Shown here one piece after another: positions 1 to 6,049 of a stretch of DNA of 6,110 bases. Numbering within the stretch: position 1 is the first letter of the stretch; the number at the start of each line of letters is the position of its first letter. Both the position numbers and the translations under genes were made by a program. Source of the stretch: Candidatus Gastranaerophilales bacterium (GTDB taxonomy: Bacteria; Cyanobacteriota; Vampirovibrionia; Gastranaerophilales; Gastranaerophilaceae); assembly GCA_947589525.1 (NCBI GenBank), contig CANQAW010000108.1:1-6110 (forward strand), given 5' to 3'. Below the pieces are notes generated by a model. It saw nothing but the letters and a program-made list of their open reading frames with translations, was not told where the DNA came from and made no database searches.

Positions 1-216
1 AAGGCGGTTTATGAAGACCTTGATTGCGTATATCAGGCAAAATCATTGGAAGAACTGTTTAAATTAATCGACAATAAAAATCTTAAACCAAAACCAAAAG
101 AAAACACTTATCCGCTTGGATACAGCTACGATACTAACGGCGAACCGTATAAGTATTATAAGCCCGTATCAATTCATGAGGGCGAGTTTTTAGGTCTGAA
201 ATTAAAAAGCAAATAA
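1..216 (+). CDS. C-terminal fragment of an unrecognised protein (5' end outside window)
   Basis: Frame 1 is open from the first base to a TAA at 214-216 and gives 71 residues beginning KAVYEDLDCVYQ and ending GEFLGLKLKSK. Codon use (AAA, GAA, TTA, CTT, TGC) matches the downstream genes, and the stop lies 8 nt before the next ATG, so this looks like the tail of a real upstream gene in the same operon. I do not recognise the family. The fragment is lysine- and tyrosine-rich (PKPKENTYPLGYSY, EPYKYYKP), with no membrane segment or catalytic motif visible. From its neighbours it could be another sugar-nucleotide or nonulosonic-acid enzyme, but that is guilt by association only. The coding call is fairly firm; the function is unknown. 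Confidence 0.75.
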   Translation, partial: KAVYEDLDCVYQAKSLEELFKLIDNKNLKPKPKENTYPLGYSYDTNGEPYKYYKPVSIHEGEFLGLKLKSK

Positions 217-224
217 GAGGTAAA

Positions 225-1214
225 ATGTTAAAAAATAAAAAAGTTCTAATAACGGGTGCAGACGGCTTTATAGGTTCTCATTTAACGGAAAGACTGGTTA
301 GAGAGGGTGCAATTGTTAAAGCGCTTTCTCAATATAATTCTTTTAACAGCTGGGGCTGGCTTGAAGATGTGGATTGCAAAGACGATATCGAAGTTTTATC
401 GGGTGATGTCAGAGATAGCGCCTATATGAAGCATATTACAAAAAATATTGATATAATTTTCCACCTTGCCGCTTTAATTGCAATTCCTTATTCTTACATT
501 GCTCCTGAAAGCTACGTTGATACAAATATTAAAGGGGCGCTAAACGTTTGTCAGGGGGCATTAGATAACGGAGTTGAAAAAGTCATCATAACTTCAACAT
601 CAGAAGTTTACGGAACGGCAAAATATGTTCCGATAGACGAAAAACACGAAAAACAGCCTCAATCTCCTTATTCTGCTACTAAAATCGGGGCAGACGCCAT
701 TGCAAAAAGTTATTATAACGCTTTTAATCTACCCGTTGTTATCGCTAGACCCTTTAACACCTACGGTCCTCGCCAATCGGCTCGTGCCGTAATTCCAACA
801 ATTATCACTCAAATTGCTTCGGGTAAAAAAGAAATTAAACTCGGTGACACTACTCCTACAAGAGATTTTAACTATGTTAAAGATACGTGCTCGGGTTTTG
901 TTGCGCTTGCAAATTGCGATAGAGCAGTGGGCGAAGAAATTAACATTGGTTCAAACTTTGAAATATCAATAGGAGATACTTTAAATTTAATTAAAAAATT
1001 AATGAACAGCGACGTTGAATTTACGGTCGATAAACAAAGACTGCGCCCTAAAAACTCAGAAGTTAACCGCCTTTGGTGCGATAACACTAAAATTAAATCC
1101 ATGACTGATTTTGAACCTCAATACGATATTGAAAGAGGATTAAAAGAAACAATAGATTGGTTTTGCGACGAAAATAATTTAAAGAAGTATAAGGCAGATA
1201 TTTATAATGTATAG
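225..1214 (+). CDS. legB: LegB-type NAD-dependent UDP-sugar 4,6-dehydratase (extended SDR)
   Basis: A 329-residue extended short-chain dehydrogenase/reductase. The Rossmann NAD-binding motif GADGFIGSH is at residues 11-19, the catalytic YxxxK is Y149-SAT-K153, and TSTSEVYG (123-130) supplies the T/S-S-E active-site segment of 4,6-dehydratases. RPFNTYGPRQ (175-184) and PTRDFNYVKD (211-220) are typical substrate-domain motifs of this subfamily. In the legionaminic acid pathway LegB oxidises C4 and dehydrates across C5-C6 of a UDP- or GDP-linked GlcNAc-type sugar in the cytosol, giving the 4-keto-6-deoxy substrate for LegC. The ATG at 225 follows an AAGAGG Shine-Dalgarno (215-220), 8 nt after the previous stop. 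The length is normal and all key residues are present. The 3' end overlaps the aminotransferase gene by 8 nt. The main alternative is a related nucleotide-sugar dehydratase or epimerase; the adjacent LegC-like gene favours LegB. Nucleotide specificity (UDP or GDP) cannot be read from sequence. Confidence 0.87.
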   Translation: MLKNKKVLITGADGFIGSHLTERLVREGAIVKALSQYNSFNSWGWLEDVDCKDDIEVLSGDVRDSAYMKHITKNIDIIFHLAALIAIPYSYIAPESYVDTNIKGALNVCQGALDNGVEKVIITSTSEVYGTAKYVPIDEKHEKQPQSPYSATKIGADAIAKSYYNAFNLPVVIARPFNTYGPRQSARAVIPTIITQIASGKKEIKLGDTTPTRDFNYVKDTCSGFVALANCDRAVGEEINIGSNFEISIGDTLNLIKKLMNSDVEFTVDKQRLRPKNSEVNRLWCDNTKIKSMTDFEPQYDIERGLKETIDWFCDENNLKKYKADIYNV

Positions 1215-2310
1215 TGAAACAGTTGATTTTATAAGGTCTATTTATAACAAAAACAAAAAAGAAGACGATTTTATTGCGCTTCACGAACCTTGTTTTGATA
1301 AAACCGAGGAAGATAAGGTTGTTGAGTGCATTAAGTCAACTTTTGTTTCTTCCGTGGGGCAGTTTGTTGTAGAATTTGAAGAAAAAATTGCTCAATTCTG
1401 CAATGTTAAAAAGGCTGTCGCCTGCGTAAACGGCACAAATGCGCTTCATCTGGCGCTGAAACTTGCAGGTGTCACAAGAGGAGATAAAGTAATAACTCAA
1501 CCTTTGACTTTTATTGCAACGGCAAATGCTATTAAATACTGCGACGCCGAGCCTGTTTTTGTTGATATTGATAAAGAAACTTTAGGTTTAAGCCCTGAAA
1601 AACTTGAAGACTACCTTAAAAAACACAAAGATATCAAAGCTGTTGTTCCCATGCACACTTTCGGTCATCCTTGCAAAATAGATGAAATTAAAGAAATCTG
1701 CGAAAAATATAATGTTAAACTTGTTGAAGATTGCGCAGAAAGCTTGGGCAGTTTCTATAAAGGAATACATACGGGTAACTGGGCAGAAGGAAGCGCGATA
1801 AGTTTCAACGGAAATAAAGTTGTTACAACGGGCGGGGGCGGAATGTTATTATTTAACGATGAAAAACTCGCTCAACACGCAAAACACCTTACAACGCAGG
1901 CAAAAATCCCCCACAGGTGGGAATTTCGCCACTCTGAAATCGGCTATAACTACAGAATGCCCAATTTAAACGCTTCTTTAGGGTTAGCACAATTATCAAA
2001 AATAAATTTATTTTTAGAAAAAAAACGTGCTTTAGCAAAAAAATATGAAGAATTTTTCAAAGAAAGATTTTTTAAAGAACCGAAAAACGCAAAATCAAAC
2101 TACTGGCTGCAGGCTATTTTACTTGATAACAGGAAACAAAGAGATGAATTTTTAACTTACACAAACGACAATAACGTGATGACTCGACCCTGCTGGTGTT
2201 TGATGAATGAACTTGAAATGTTTAAAAATTGCGAAAAAGGTAATCTTGAAAACGCAAAATATATTGAAGAAAGGCTTGTAAATATCCCCTCGGGGGCAAA
2301 TTATGCTTAA
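1207..2310 (+). CDS. legC: LegC-type PLP-dependent sugar-nucleotide aminotransferase (DegT/DnrJ/EryC1/StrS)
   Basis: A 367-residue fold-I PLP aminotransferase of the DegT/DnrJ/EryC1/StrS family. The Schiff-base lysine is K204 in SFNGNKVVTTGGGG, the PLP-pyridine aspartate is D175 in VEDCAES, and the phosphate-cup segment is NGTNALHLAL (75-84). YNYRMPNLNASLGLAQL (247-263) and the C-terminal TRPCW motif (326-330) are typical of sugar-nucleotide 4-aminotransferases. FNGNK with TTGGGG resembles the LegC branch. Expected reaction: glutamate-dependent amination at C4 of the LegB product to a 4-amino-4,6-dideoxy sugar nucleotide. The ATG at 1207 lies inside the legB stop region (8-nt overlap); the only upstream SD-like element is a weak AAGG at 1191-1194, so translation may depend on coupling to legB. 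The gene ends 8 nt inside the next gene. Its glycine motif is written with mixed Gly codons (ACG GGC GGG GGC GGA near 1827), not a G homopolymer, unlike the two genes downstream. It carries an A8 run at 2018-2025. Confidence 0.87.
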   Translation: MYSETVDFIRSIYNKNKKEDDFIALHEPCFDKTEEDKVVECIKSTFVSSVGQFVVEFEEKIAQFCNVKKAVACVNGTNALHLALKLAGVTRGDKVITQPLTFIATANAIKYCDAEPVFVDIDKETLGLSPEKLEDYLKKHKDIKAVVPMHTFGHPCKIDEIKEICEKYNVKLVEDCAESLGSFYKGIHTGNWAEGSAISFNGNKVVTTGGGGMLLFNDEKLAQHAKHLTTQAKIPHRWEFRHSEIGYNYRMPNLNASLGLAQLSKINLFLEKKRALAKKYEEFFKERFFKEPKNAKSNYWLQAILLDNRKQRDEFLTYTNDNNVMTRPCWCLMNELEMFKNCEKGNLENAKYIEERLVNIPSGANYA

Positions 2311-3361
2311 AATCATTGATATAAAAGAAGCTCAAAAATGGGATGATATTGTTAAATCTTTTGAAGATAACGATGTTTATTGGCTTTCTTCTTATGTCGA
2401 ACCTTTTTCGATTTTTGAAAAATGCCCTGCTTATTTAATTTATTTTGAAGGTAAGTTAACAAGGCTTTGTTATACTGTTTTAAAGTATGATATTTCCTCT
2501 TGTCCTTTGTTTCAAAATCACCTTGAAAAAAATAAATATTTTGATATTCAAACCCCTTACGGCTATGGCGGTGCTCTGGTTGAAAATTATAAAGAAGAAG
2601 ATATTGAAGAATTTTTTAAAGAATTAAACATTTTTGCGCGCGAAAATAATATTATTAGCCAGTTTTTAAGATTTCATCCCTTAAATCAAAATCATAGATA
2701 TTTTGAGGGTTTTTCAAATTTAAAAACATATAAGCAAACCGTTTTTCTTGATTTAAAGGATGAAGAAATTATCTATAAAAATCTTAACGATAAATGCCGA
2801 AACATGGTTAAAAAGGCTCTTAAAAACAAGGTTAGTATAAAAATCGATAATTCGATTTCTTCTCAAGAAAACTTTAAAAAATTATACAAACAAACAATGG
2901 ATAAAAATTGCGCGGATAGTTTTTATTATTTTAACGAGAATTTTTTTAATAATGTTTTTAAAACTCTATCTGAAAGCTGTGACATATTTAACGCAATTTA
3001 TCAAGGTATAACTATAGCTAGCGCCATAATTTTAAAATCAAAGAATTTTATCCATTATCATCTTTCTGCGCAAGATAGAAACTATTCAAAATTTGGCGCA
3101 AATAATCTTTTATTATTTGAAGTTGCAAAATATTATTCTAACTTTCATAAACTCAAATTTCATCTGGGGGGGGGGTTAGAAGCTAAAGACAATTTATTTA
3201 CATTTAAAAAATCATTTAATAAAAACGGTCTTGTTGATTACTATATCGGCTCAAATATTTTTGATTATGTAAAGTACGACGAATTATTAAAAATAAGAAA
3301 AAATTCAGATAATAATTTTAATACACAAAATAATTTTTTGATAGGATATAGAGCAGACTGA
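2303..3361 (+). CDS. FemAB-like / Acetyltransf_6 (GNAT-fold) acyl- or aminoacyl-transferase, phase-variable, ON in this sequence
   Basis: A 352-residue protein with the hallmarks of FemAB-like double-GNAT transferases found in polysaccharide loci: TPYGYGG at 84-90, FLRFHPL at 120-126, KCRNMVKKALKN at 164-175, and a second GNAT half containing YHLSAQDRNYSKFGANN (252-268) and HLGGG...DNLFTFKKSF (287-305). Relatives move acyl groups from CoA/ACP or amino acids from aminoacyl-tRNA to amines; the donor here is unknown. There is no signal peptide or membrane segment, so it probably acts in the cytosol on a sugar nucleotide or lipid-linked precursor. The ATG at 2303 overlaps the end of legC by 8 nt, with a GGGGG run (2292-2296) as possible SD. 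The GGG of HLGGG is encoded by a pure G10 tract. At G10 the frame is open to TGA at 3359-3361. G9 meets a stop directly after the glycines, and G11 adds V-R-S and stops, removing about 60 C-terminal residues. It sits where it could acylate the 4-amino group made by LegC (inference). Confidence 0.8.
   Translation: MLKIIDIKEAQKWDDIVKSFEDNDVYWLSSYVEPFSIFEKCPAYLIYFEGKLTRLCYTVLKYDISSCPLFQNHLEKNKYFDIQTPYGYGGALVENYKEEDIEEFFKELNIFARENNIISQFLRFHPLNQNHRYFEGFSNLKTYKQTVFLDLKDEEIIYKNLNDKCRNMVKKALKNKVSIKIDNSISSQENFKKLYKQTMDKNCADSFYYFNENFFNNVFKTLSESCDIFNAIYQGITIASAIILKSKNFIHYHLSAQDRNYSKFGANNLLLFEVAKYYSNFHKLKFHLGGGLEAKDNLFTFKKSFNKNGLVDYYIGSNIFDYVKYDELLKIRKNSDNNFNTQNNFLIGYRAD
3166..3175 (+). repeat. Poly-G tract (G10), contingency locus inside the FemAB-like gene
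   Basis: Ten consecutive G residues encode G289-G291 of the transferase. Pure G runs of this length are rare in such AT-rich DNA and are the standard substrate for slipped-strand phase variation in Campylobacter and Helicobacter. G10 keeps the frame open (ON). G9 reads into TAG and G11 into TAA within four codons (OFF). Confidence 0.9.
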
Positions 3362-3380
3362 GGTTTTATTTAAAAAACGA

Positions 3381-3385
3381 AAGGG
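3381..3385 (+). promoter_or_regulatory. Candidate Shine-Dalgarno (AAGGG) for the PLP decarboxylase gene
   Basis: AAGGG lies 12 nt before the ATG at 3398, a rather long spacing. It is the only purine-rich SD-like element in the 36-nt gap (3362-3397) after the transferase stop. The reading frame has no in-frame ATG closer to it, so 3398 is kept as the start. Confidence 0.45.
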
Positions 3386-3397
3386 CTATATATTTTA

Positions 3398-4571
3398 ATG
3401 AATTTTCAAGAATTAAAAACACCATGCTTTATAATTAACGATAATCTTTTAAAAGAAAATTTAAACGATTTTAAAAGTGCTTTAAACAAATATTTCCCTT
3501 GCAATATTTGTTCTTATTCGGTTAAAACAAATTCACTTCCTTATATTTTAAAAACAGCGTTGAATAATGGCTGGTTTTTAGAAGTTGTATCGGCAGATGA
3601 ATACAATCTTGCAAAAAAAGCCGGTGCAAAAATTGAAAATATAGTCTATAACGGCCCTGCTAAAAATAAAGAAACTTTTCTTGAAGCGGTTTTAAATAAT
3701 GCTTTTGTTAATATTGAAACAAAAAGAGAGTTTGATTGGTTAAAAGAAATAGAAGTTAACGATAAAATGAATGTCGGAATAAGATTAAACATTAATCTTG
3801 AAAAAGTTAACGCAAACGCTGTTGACGGAGGCAAATCAAGGTTTGGTTTTTCTTTTGAAAACGGCGAATTTGAACAAGCTCTAAAAATTCTTAAAAATCT
3901 CGGATTTGAAAAGGTTGGAGTGCACACTCATAAAATTTCCAAAACAAGAAGCCTTAATTCTTATAAAAATATTTGTAATTACGCAATGAATATAGTTAAA
4001 AAATTGAATTTTAAACTCCGTTTTTTTGACGTGGGGGGGGGGGTTCTACGGGCTTATGAAAAATAAACCCTCATATATGGATTATTCAAAAACTATTTAC
4101 GAAGCGCTGAAGGATAAAATCGATTTGAATAATACTCCTTTAATAATTGAACCCGGCAACGCAATATCAGCGCCCTGCGTTGATTATCTTTTTTCAATTA
4201 TTGATGTTAAGAAAACGGATAACGAAATAATCTGTACTTCGGACGGTTCAAGAATTGATACAGACCCTTTGTTTCATAAGGAAAATTATGATTATCAAAT
4301 TTACGGCTCTTGCGAGCAACAAACCGAAAAACAAATTATAACGGGCGCTACCTGTATGGAACAAGATATTTTAACCGTTCTTGAAAATCAAAAAATTCTA
4401 AATACGGGAGATAGGATTTTATTTAAATCGCAAGGAGCTTATACCATGACTCTTAGCCCCAATTTTATAAATCTGCAAACTAATGTTTATAAAAAACAAG
4501 ATAACGGCTATTTTTCGGTTCGCAAAAAATGGACTGTAAACGAGTGGGTACAAAATAATTTTTGGGAGTAA
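3398..4571 (+). CDS. Fold-III PLP-dependent decarboxylase (DAP/ornithine decarboxylase-like), frameshifted at a poly-G tract: phase-OFF in this sequence
   Basis: As written, translation from 3398 stops at 4066 (222 aa, ending in the aberrant VLRAYEK). The rest of the protein continues in another frame to TAA at 4569-4571. Removing one G from the G11 tract (4033-4043) restores one 390-residue protein of normal family length with D211-V-GGG-FYG intact. Visible motifs: PLP lysine K43 in YSVKTNS; EVVSADEY (62-69); SRFGF (147-151); H178 in GVHTHKIS, where the usual HIGS is altered; the phosphate-binding GGG (213-215); EPG (251-253); active-site C319-MEQ-D323; and Y348 in GAYTMTLSPNF. The family decarboxylates D-amino-acid centres or basic amino acids (meso-DAP, ornithine, carboxynorspermidine). 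The substrate here is undetermined; some relatives are specialised for surface-polymer loci. The OFF product lacks the EPG, Cys and Tyr elements and should be inactive. Both halves keep all family motifs and normal codon use, so this looks like a reversible switch, not decay. A one-base sequencing error in the homopolymer is the main alternative. Confidence 0.85.
4033..4043 (+). repeat. Poly-G tract (G11), contingency locus inside the PLP decarboxylase gene
   Basis: Eleven consecutive G residues follow GACGT and directly encode the conserved PLP phosphate-binding Gly-Gly-Gly. G10 gives D-V-G-G-G-F-Y-G and a full-length protein. G11 (this sequence) reads GTT CTA CGG GCT and stops at 4066. G9 would read S-T-G-L and reach TGA just after. 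The tract is preceded by T7 (4021-4027). Confidence 0.9.
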
Positions 4572-4590
4572 CAAATTTAGGAGTAACAAA
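4565..4590 (+). promoter_or_regulatory. Duplicated GGAGTAACAAA element carrying the ribosome binding site of the ATP-grasp gene
   Basis: GGAGTAACAAA occurs at 4565-4575 and again at 4580-4590, 15 nt apart. The first copy contains the stop codon of the decarboxylase gene (GAG TAA, 4566-4571). The second supplies a strong AGGAG Shine-Dalgarno (4579-4583) seven nt before the ATG at 4591, which fixes that start. It looks like a small tandem duplication of a gene-end/RBS segment. Confidence 0.7.
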
Positions 4591-5604
4591 ATGGCAGACA
4601 ATAATTCAACTATAAATTTTTTATGTTTAAACGCAGGAAGACGTGCAACTTTATTAAAAAATTTAAAACAATCTTTAGGCGACGGTGTTAAAATCGTTGC
4701 AACCGACAACTGGTCTGTTGCGCCCGCTTTGTTCTTTGCCGACAATTATTACATCACCAAAAAAATAAACGAAAACGGCTATATGGAAGAAATTTTTAAT
4801 ATTTGCGAAAAAGAAAAAATAAACGTGATTGCAACTTTAATTGACCCCGAAATTGCACTTATTGCAAAACATAAAGAAGAATTTAAAAAAAGAGGCATTC
4901 TTCCCCTCGTCCCCTCTTATAATACCGCCCAATTATGCTTTGATAAATATAAAATGTATGAATATTTAAAAGAAAACAACATCCCAACCCCCCTTACGTT
5001 TAATAACCCGAACGACTTTTATAAAGCATACGAAAATAAAGAAATATCTTTTCCCGTCTTTATAAAACCAATCACAGGTTCAGGAAGCGTGGGAGCACAA
5101 AAAATCGAAACACAACAACAACTCCAAAAAGCCCTTAACGATAACCAACACACCTACATTATACAGGAGTATATGGATTGCGGGGATATTGATACTGATG
5201 TATATATAGACTGCATTTCCGGAGAAATTGTTTCAATATTTTCAAAGAAAAAAATTGAAACAAGAATAGGGGGCGCAAGTAAAACTATTTCTTTTATCGA
5301 CAGCGAGCTTTTTGATTTTATTCTAAATTTGACTAAAAAGTTTGATTTTTCGGGCGCAATTGACGTTGATTTATTTTACAAAAACGGAAAATATTATCTG
5401 AATGAAATAAATCCGCGTTTTGGCGGTGCATATTTGCACGCATTCGGTGCAGGAGTTGATTTTTTCAAATACATTAAAAATAACTGTCTTAAAATTGAAA
5501 ATAAGAGCAATATCGGGGATTACAAAAAAAATATTTTGATGTTAATGTACGACGAGGTCGTGATTACGTCTTTAGACAACCTCAAAAAAGATTTTCGTGA
5601 TTAA
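4591..5604 (+). CDS. ATP-grasp ligase with CarB-like N-terminal domain; possible subject of C-terminal switching
   Basis: A 337-residue ATP-grasp protein. The N-terminal pre-ATP-grasp Rossmann-like domain (about 8-110) shows LCLNAGRRATLLKNL and VATDNWSVAPALFFAD, as in carbamoyl-phosphate-synthase-large-subunit-like and PylC-like ligases. The ATP-binding lobe contains FPVFIKPITGSGSVG (154-168) and hinge QEYM (192-195). The C-terminal lobe has the Mg/ATP-binding NEINPRFGGAYLHAFGAG (271-288). Such enzymes form an acyl-phosphate from a carboxylic acid and join it to an amine, giving an amide or peptide bond. The substrate is unknown; next to a decarboxylase and a FemAB-like transferase, an amino-acid-derived sugar substituent is plausible (inference). 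The start is set by AGGAG at 4579-4583, 19 nt after the upstream stop. The gene has its own strong RBS and could be made even when the decarboxylase is OFF. From base 5116 to 5176 it is identical to the - strand paralogue; downstream the two diverge. The change falls right after the hinge, so the variable part is essentially one ATP-grasp lobe. Confidence 0.85.
   Translation: MADNNSTINFLCLNAGRRATLLKNLKQSLGDGVKIVATDNWSVAPALFFADNYYITKKINENGYMEEIFNICEKEKINVIATLIDPEIALIAKHKEEFKKRGILPLVPSYNTAQLCFDKYKMYEYLKENNIPTPLTFNNPNDFYKAYENKEISFPVFIKPITGSGSVGAQKIETQQQLQKALNDNQHTYIIQEYMDCGDIDTDVYIDCISGEIVSIFSKKKIETRIGGASKTISFIDSELFDFILNLTKKFDFSGAIDVDLFYKNGKYYLNEINPRFGGAYLHAFGAGVDFFKYIKNNCLKIENKSNIGDYKKNILMLMYDEVVITSLDNLKKDFRD
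5116..5176 (+). repeat. Left arm of a perfect 61-nt inverted repeat
   Basis: Bases 5116-5176 (starting CAACAACTCC, ending AGTATATGG) equal the reverse complement of 6050-6110 without a mismatch. Both arms encode the same residues, QQLQKALNDNQHTYIIQEYM, in their own genes. The match ends sharply at 5176/6050. The other end cannot be measured because the right arm runs into the window edge, so 61 nt is a minimum. Confidence 0.95.
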
Positions 5605-6049
5605 TTTTTATTTTTAGTTTAATCTTCTCTAAAATCTTTTTTGAGGTTTTGTTCTCTAGTAATCACGACCTCGTCGTACATAAGCATAATTACGCCCTCG
5701 TCGTAGTTGCCGATTTGAGGGGTGTTTTTGATATTTTTGGCATTTTTTTCAATAAATTTAAAAAAGTCCACTCCTGCGCCGTACGCATTTAGGTATGCAC
5801 CTGAAAATCTCGGGTTTATCTCGTTTAAGTAATACTTATTGTCTTTTATAAAAATTTCCATATCAATTACGCCCGAGCAGTCAAACTTTTCTAAAACTTT
5901 TTTTATAAATTTGAACAGTTCTTCATCTTTAAACGAAATCGATTTTGAAGTACCGCCGATGCGCGTTTCTATCTTCTTTTTCGCAAAAATTGATATAATT
6001 TCTTTTGAAATTGTATCAATGTATACATCAACATCTACATCTTTTTTTG
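5177..6049. other. Putative invertible cassette holding two alternative 3' halves of the ATP-grasp gene
   Basis: This 873-bp segment lies between the inverted arms. Read on +, it holds residues 196-337 of the ATP-grasp protein. Read on -, it holds the equivalent 143 residues of the paralogue. Both frames join the arm in the same phase, so inversion between the arms would connect the left-hand N-terminal half to the other C-terminal half with no frame change. No recombinase gene is visible in the window; RecA-dependent recombination between longer arms is equally possible. Inversion is inferred, not shown: an ancient inverted duplication with gene conversion would look the same. Confidence 0.5.
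5578..5648. terminator. Long inverted repeat between convergent gene ends; possible bidirectional terminator
   Basis: AACCTCAAAAAAGATTTT (5578-5595) pairs perfectly with 5631-5648, and GATTAA (5599-5604) with TTAATC (5619-5624). This leaves a T-rich 14-nt loop (5605-5618) between the two stop codons. The stem comes from the similar 3' coding ends (NLKKDFR) of the two ATP-grasp genes. It is AT-rich, without a GC-rich stem plus clear U-tract, so terminator function is uncertain though its position fits. Confidence 0.45.

Noticed and set aside
2018..2025. A8 run in legC as a third phase-variable tract
   Set aside because: Short A runs encoding Lys are common in this composition (A7 also at 4885-4891 and 5248-5254), and the gene is intact; no sign of use as a switch.
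2286..2296. CCCCTCGGGGG as a hairpin hiding the Shine-Dalgarno of the transferase gene
   Set aside because: The stem would be only 3-4 bp with a tiny loop inside translated legC; too weak to claim as regulation.
3387..3394. TATATATT before the decarboxylase start as a -10 box
   Set aside because: It sits only a few bases from the ATG, which would give a leaderless mRNA, and such AT-rich strings are expected by chance here.
3646..3927. Open frame of 93 codons on the - strand within the decarboxylase
   Set aside because: It is antisense to clear family motifs (SRFGF, HTH) and has no recognisable features; a shadow frame.
4026..4571. A separate 181-aa gene starting at TTG 4026
   Set aside because: The start lies inside the T7/G11 region with no ribosome binding site, and the product begins in the middle of the conserved GGG motif. 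It is the second half of the frameshifted decarboxylase.
4419..4745. Open frame of 108 codons on the - strand spanning the decarboxylase/ATP-grasp junction
   Set aside because: It overlaps two well-supported genes and covers their RBS; no domain is recognised.
5177..6049. Insertion sequence or integron cassette
   Set aside because: No transposase, integrase, target-site duplication or attC-like structure is visible; the segment is fully explained by two convergent ATP-grasp 3' halves.
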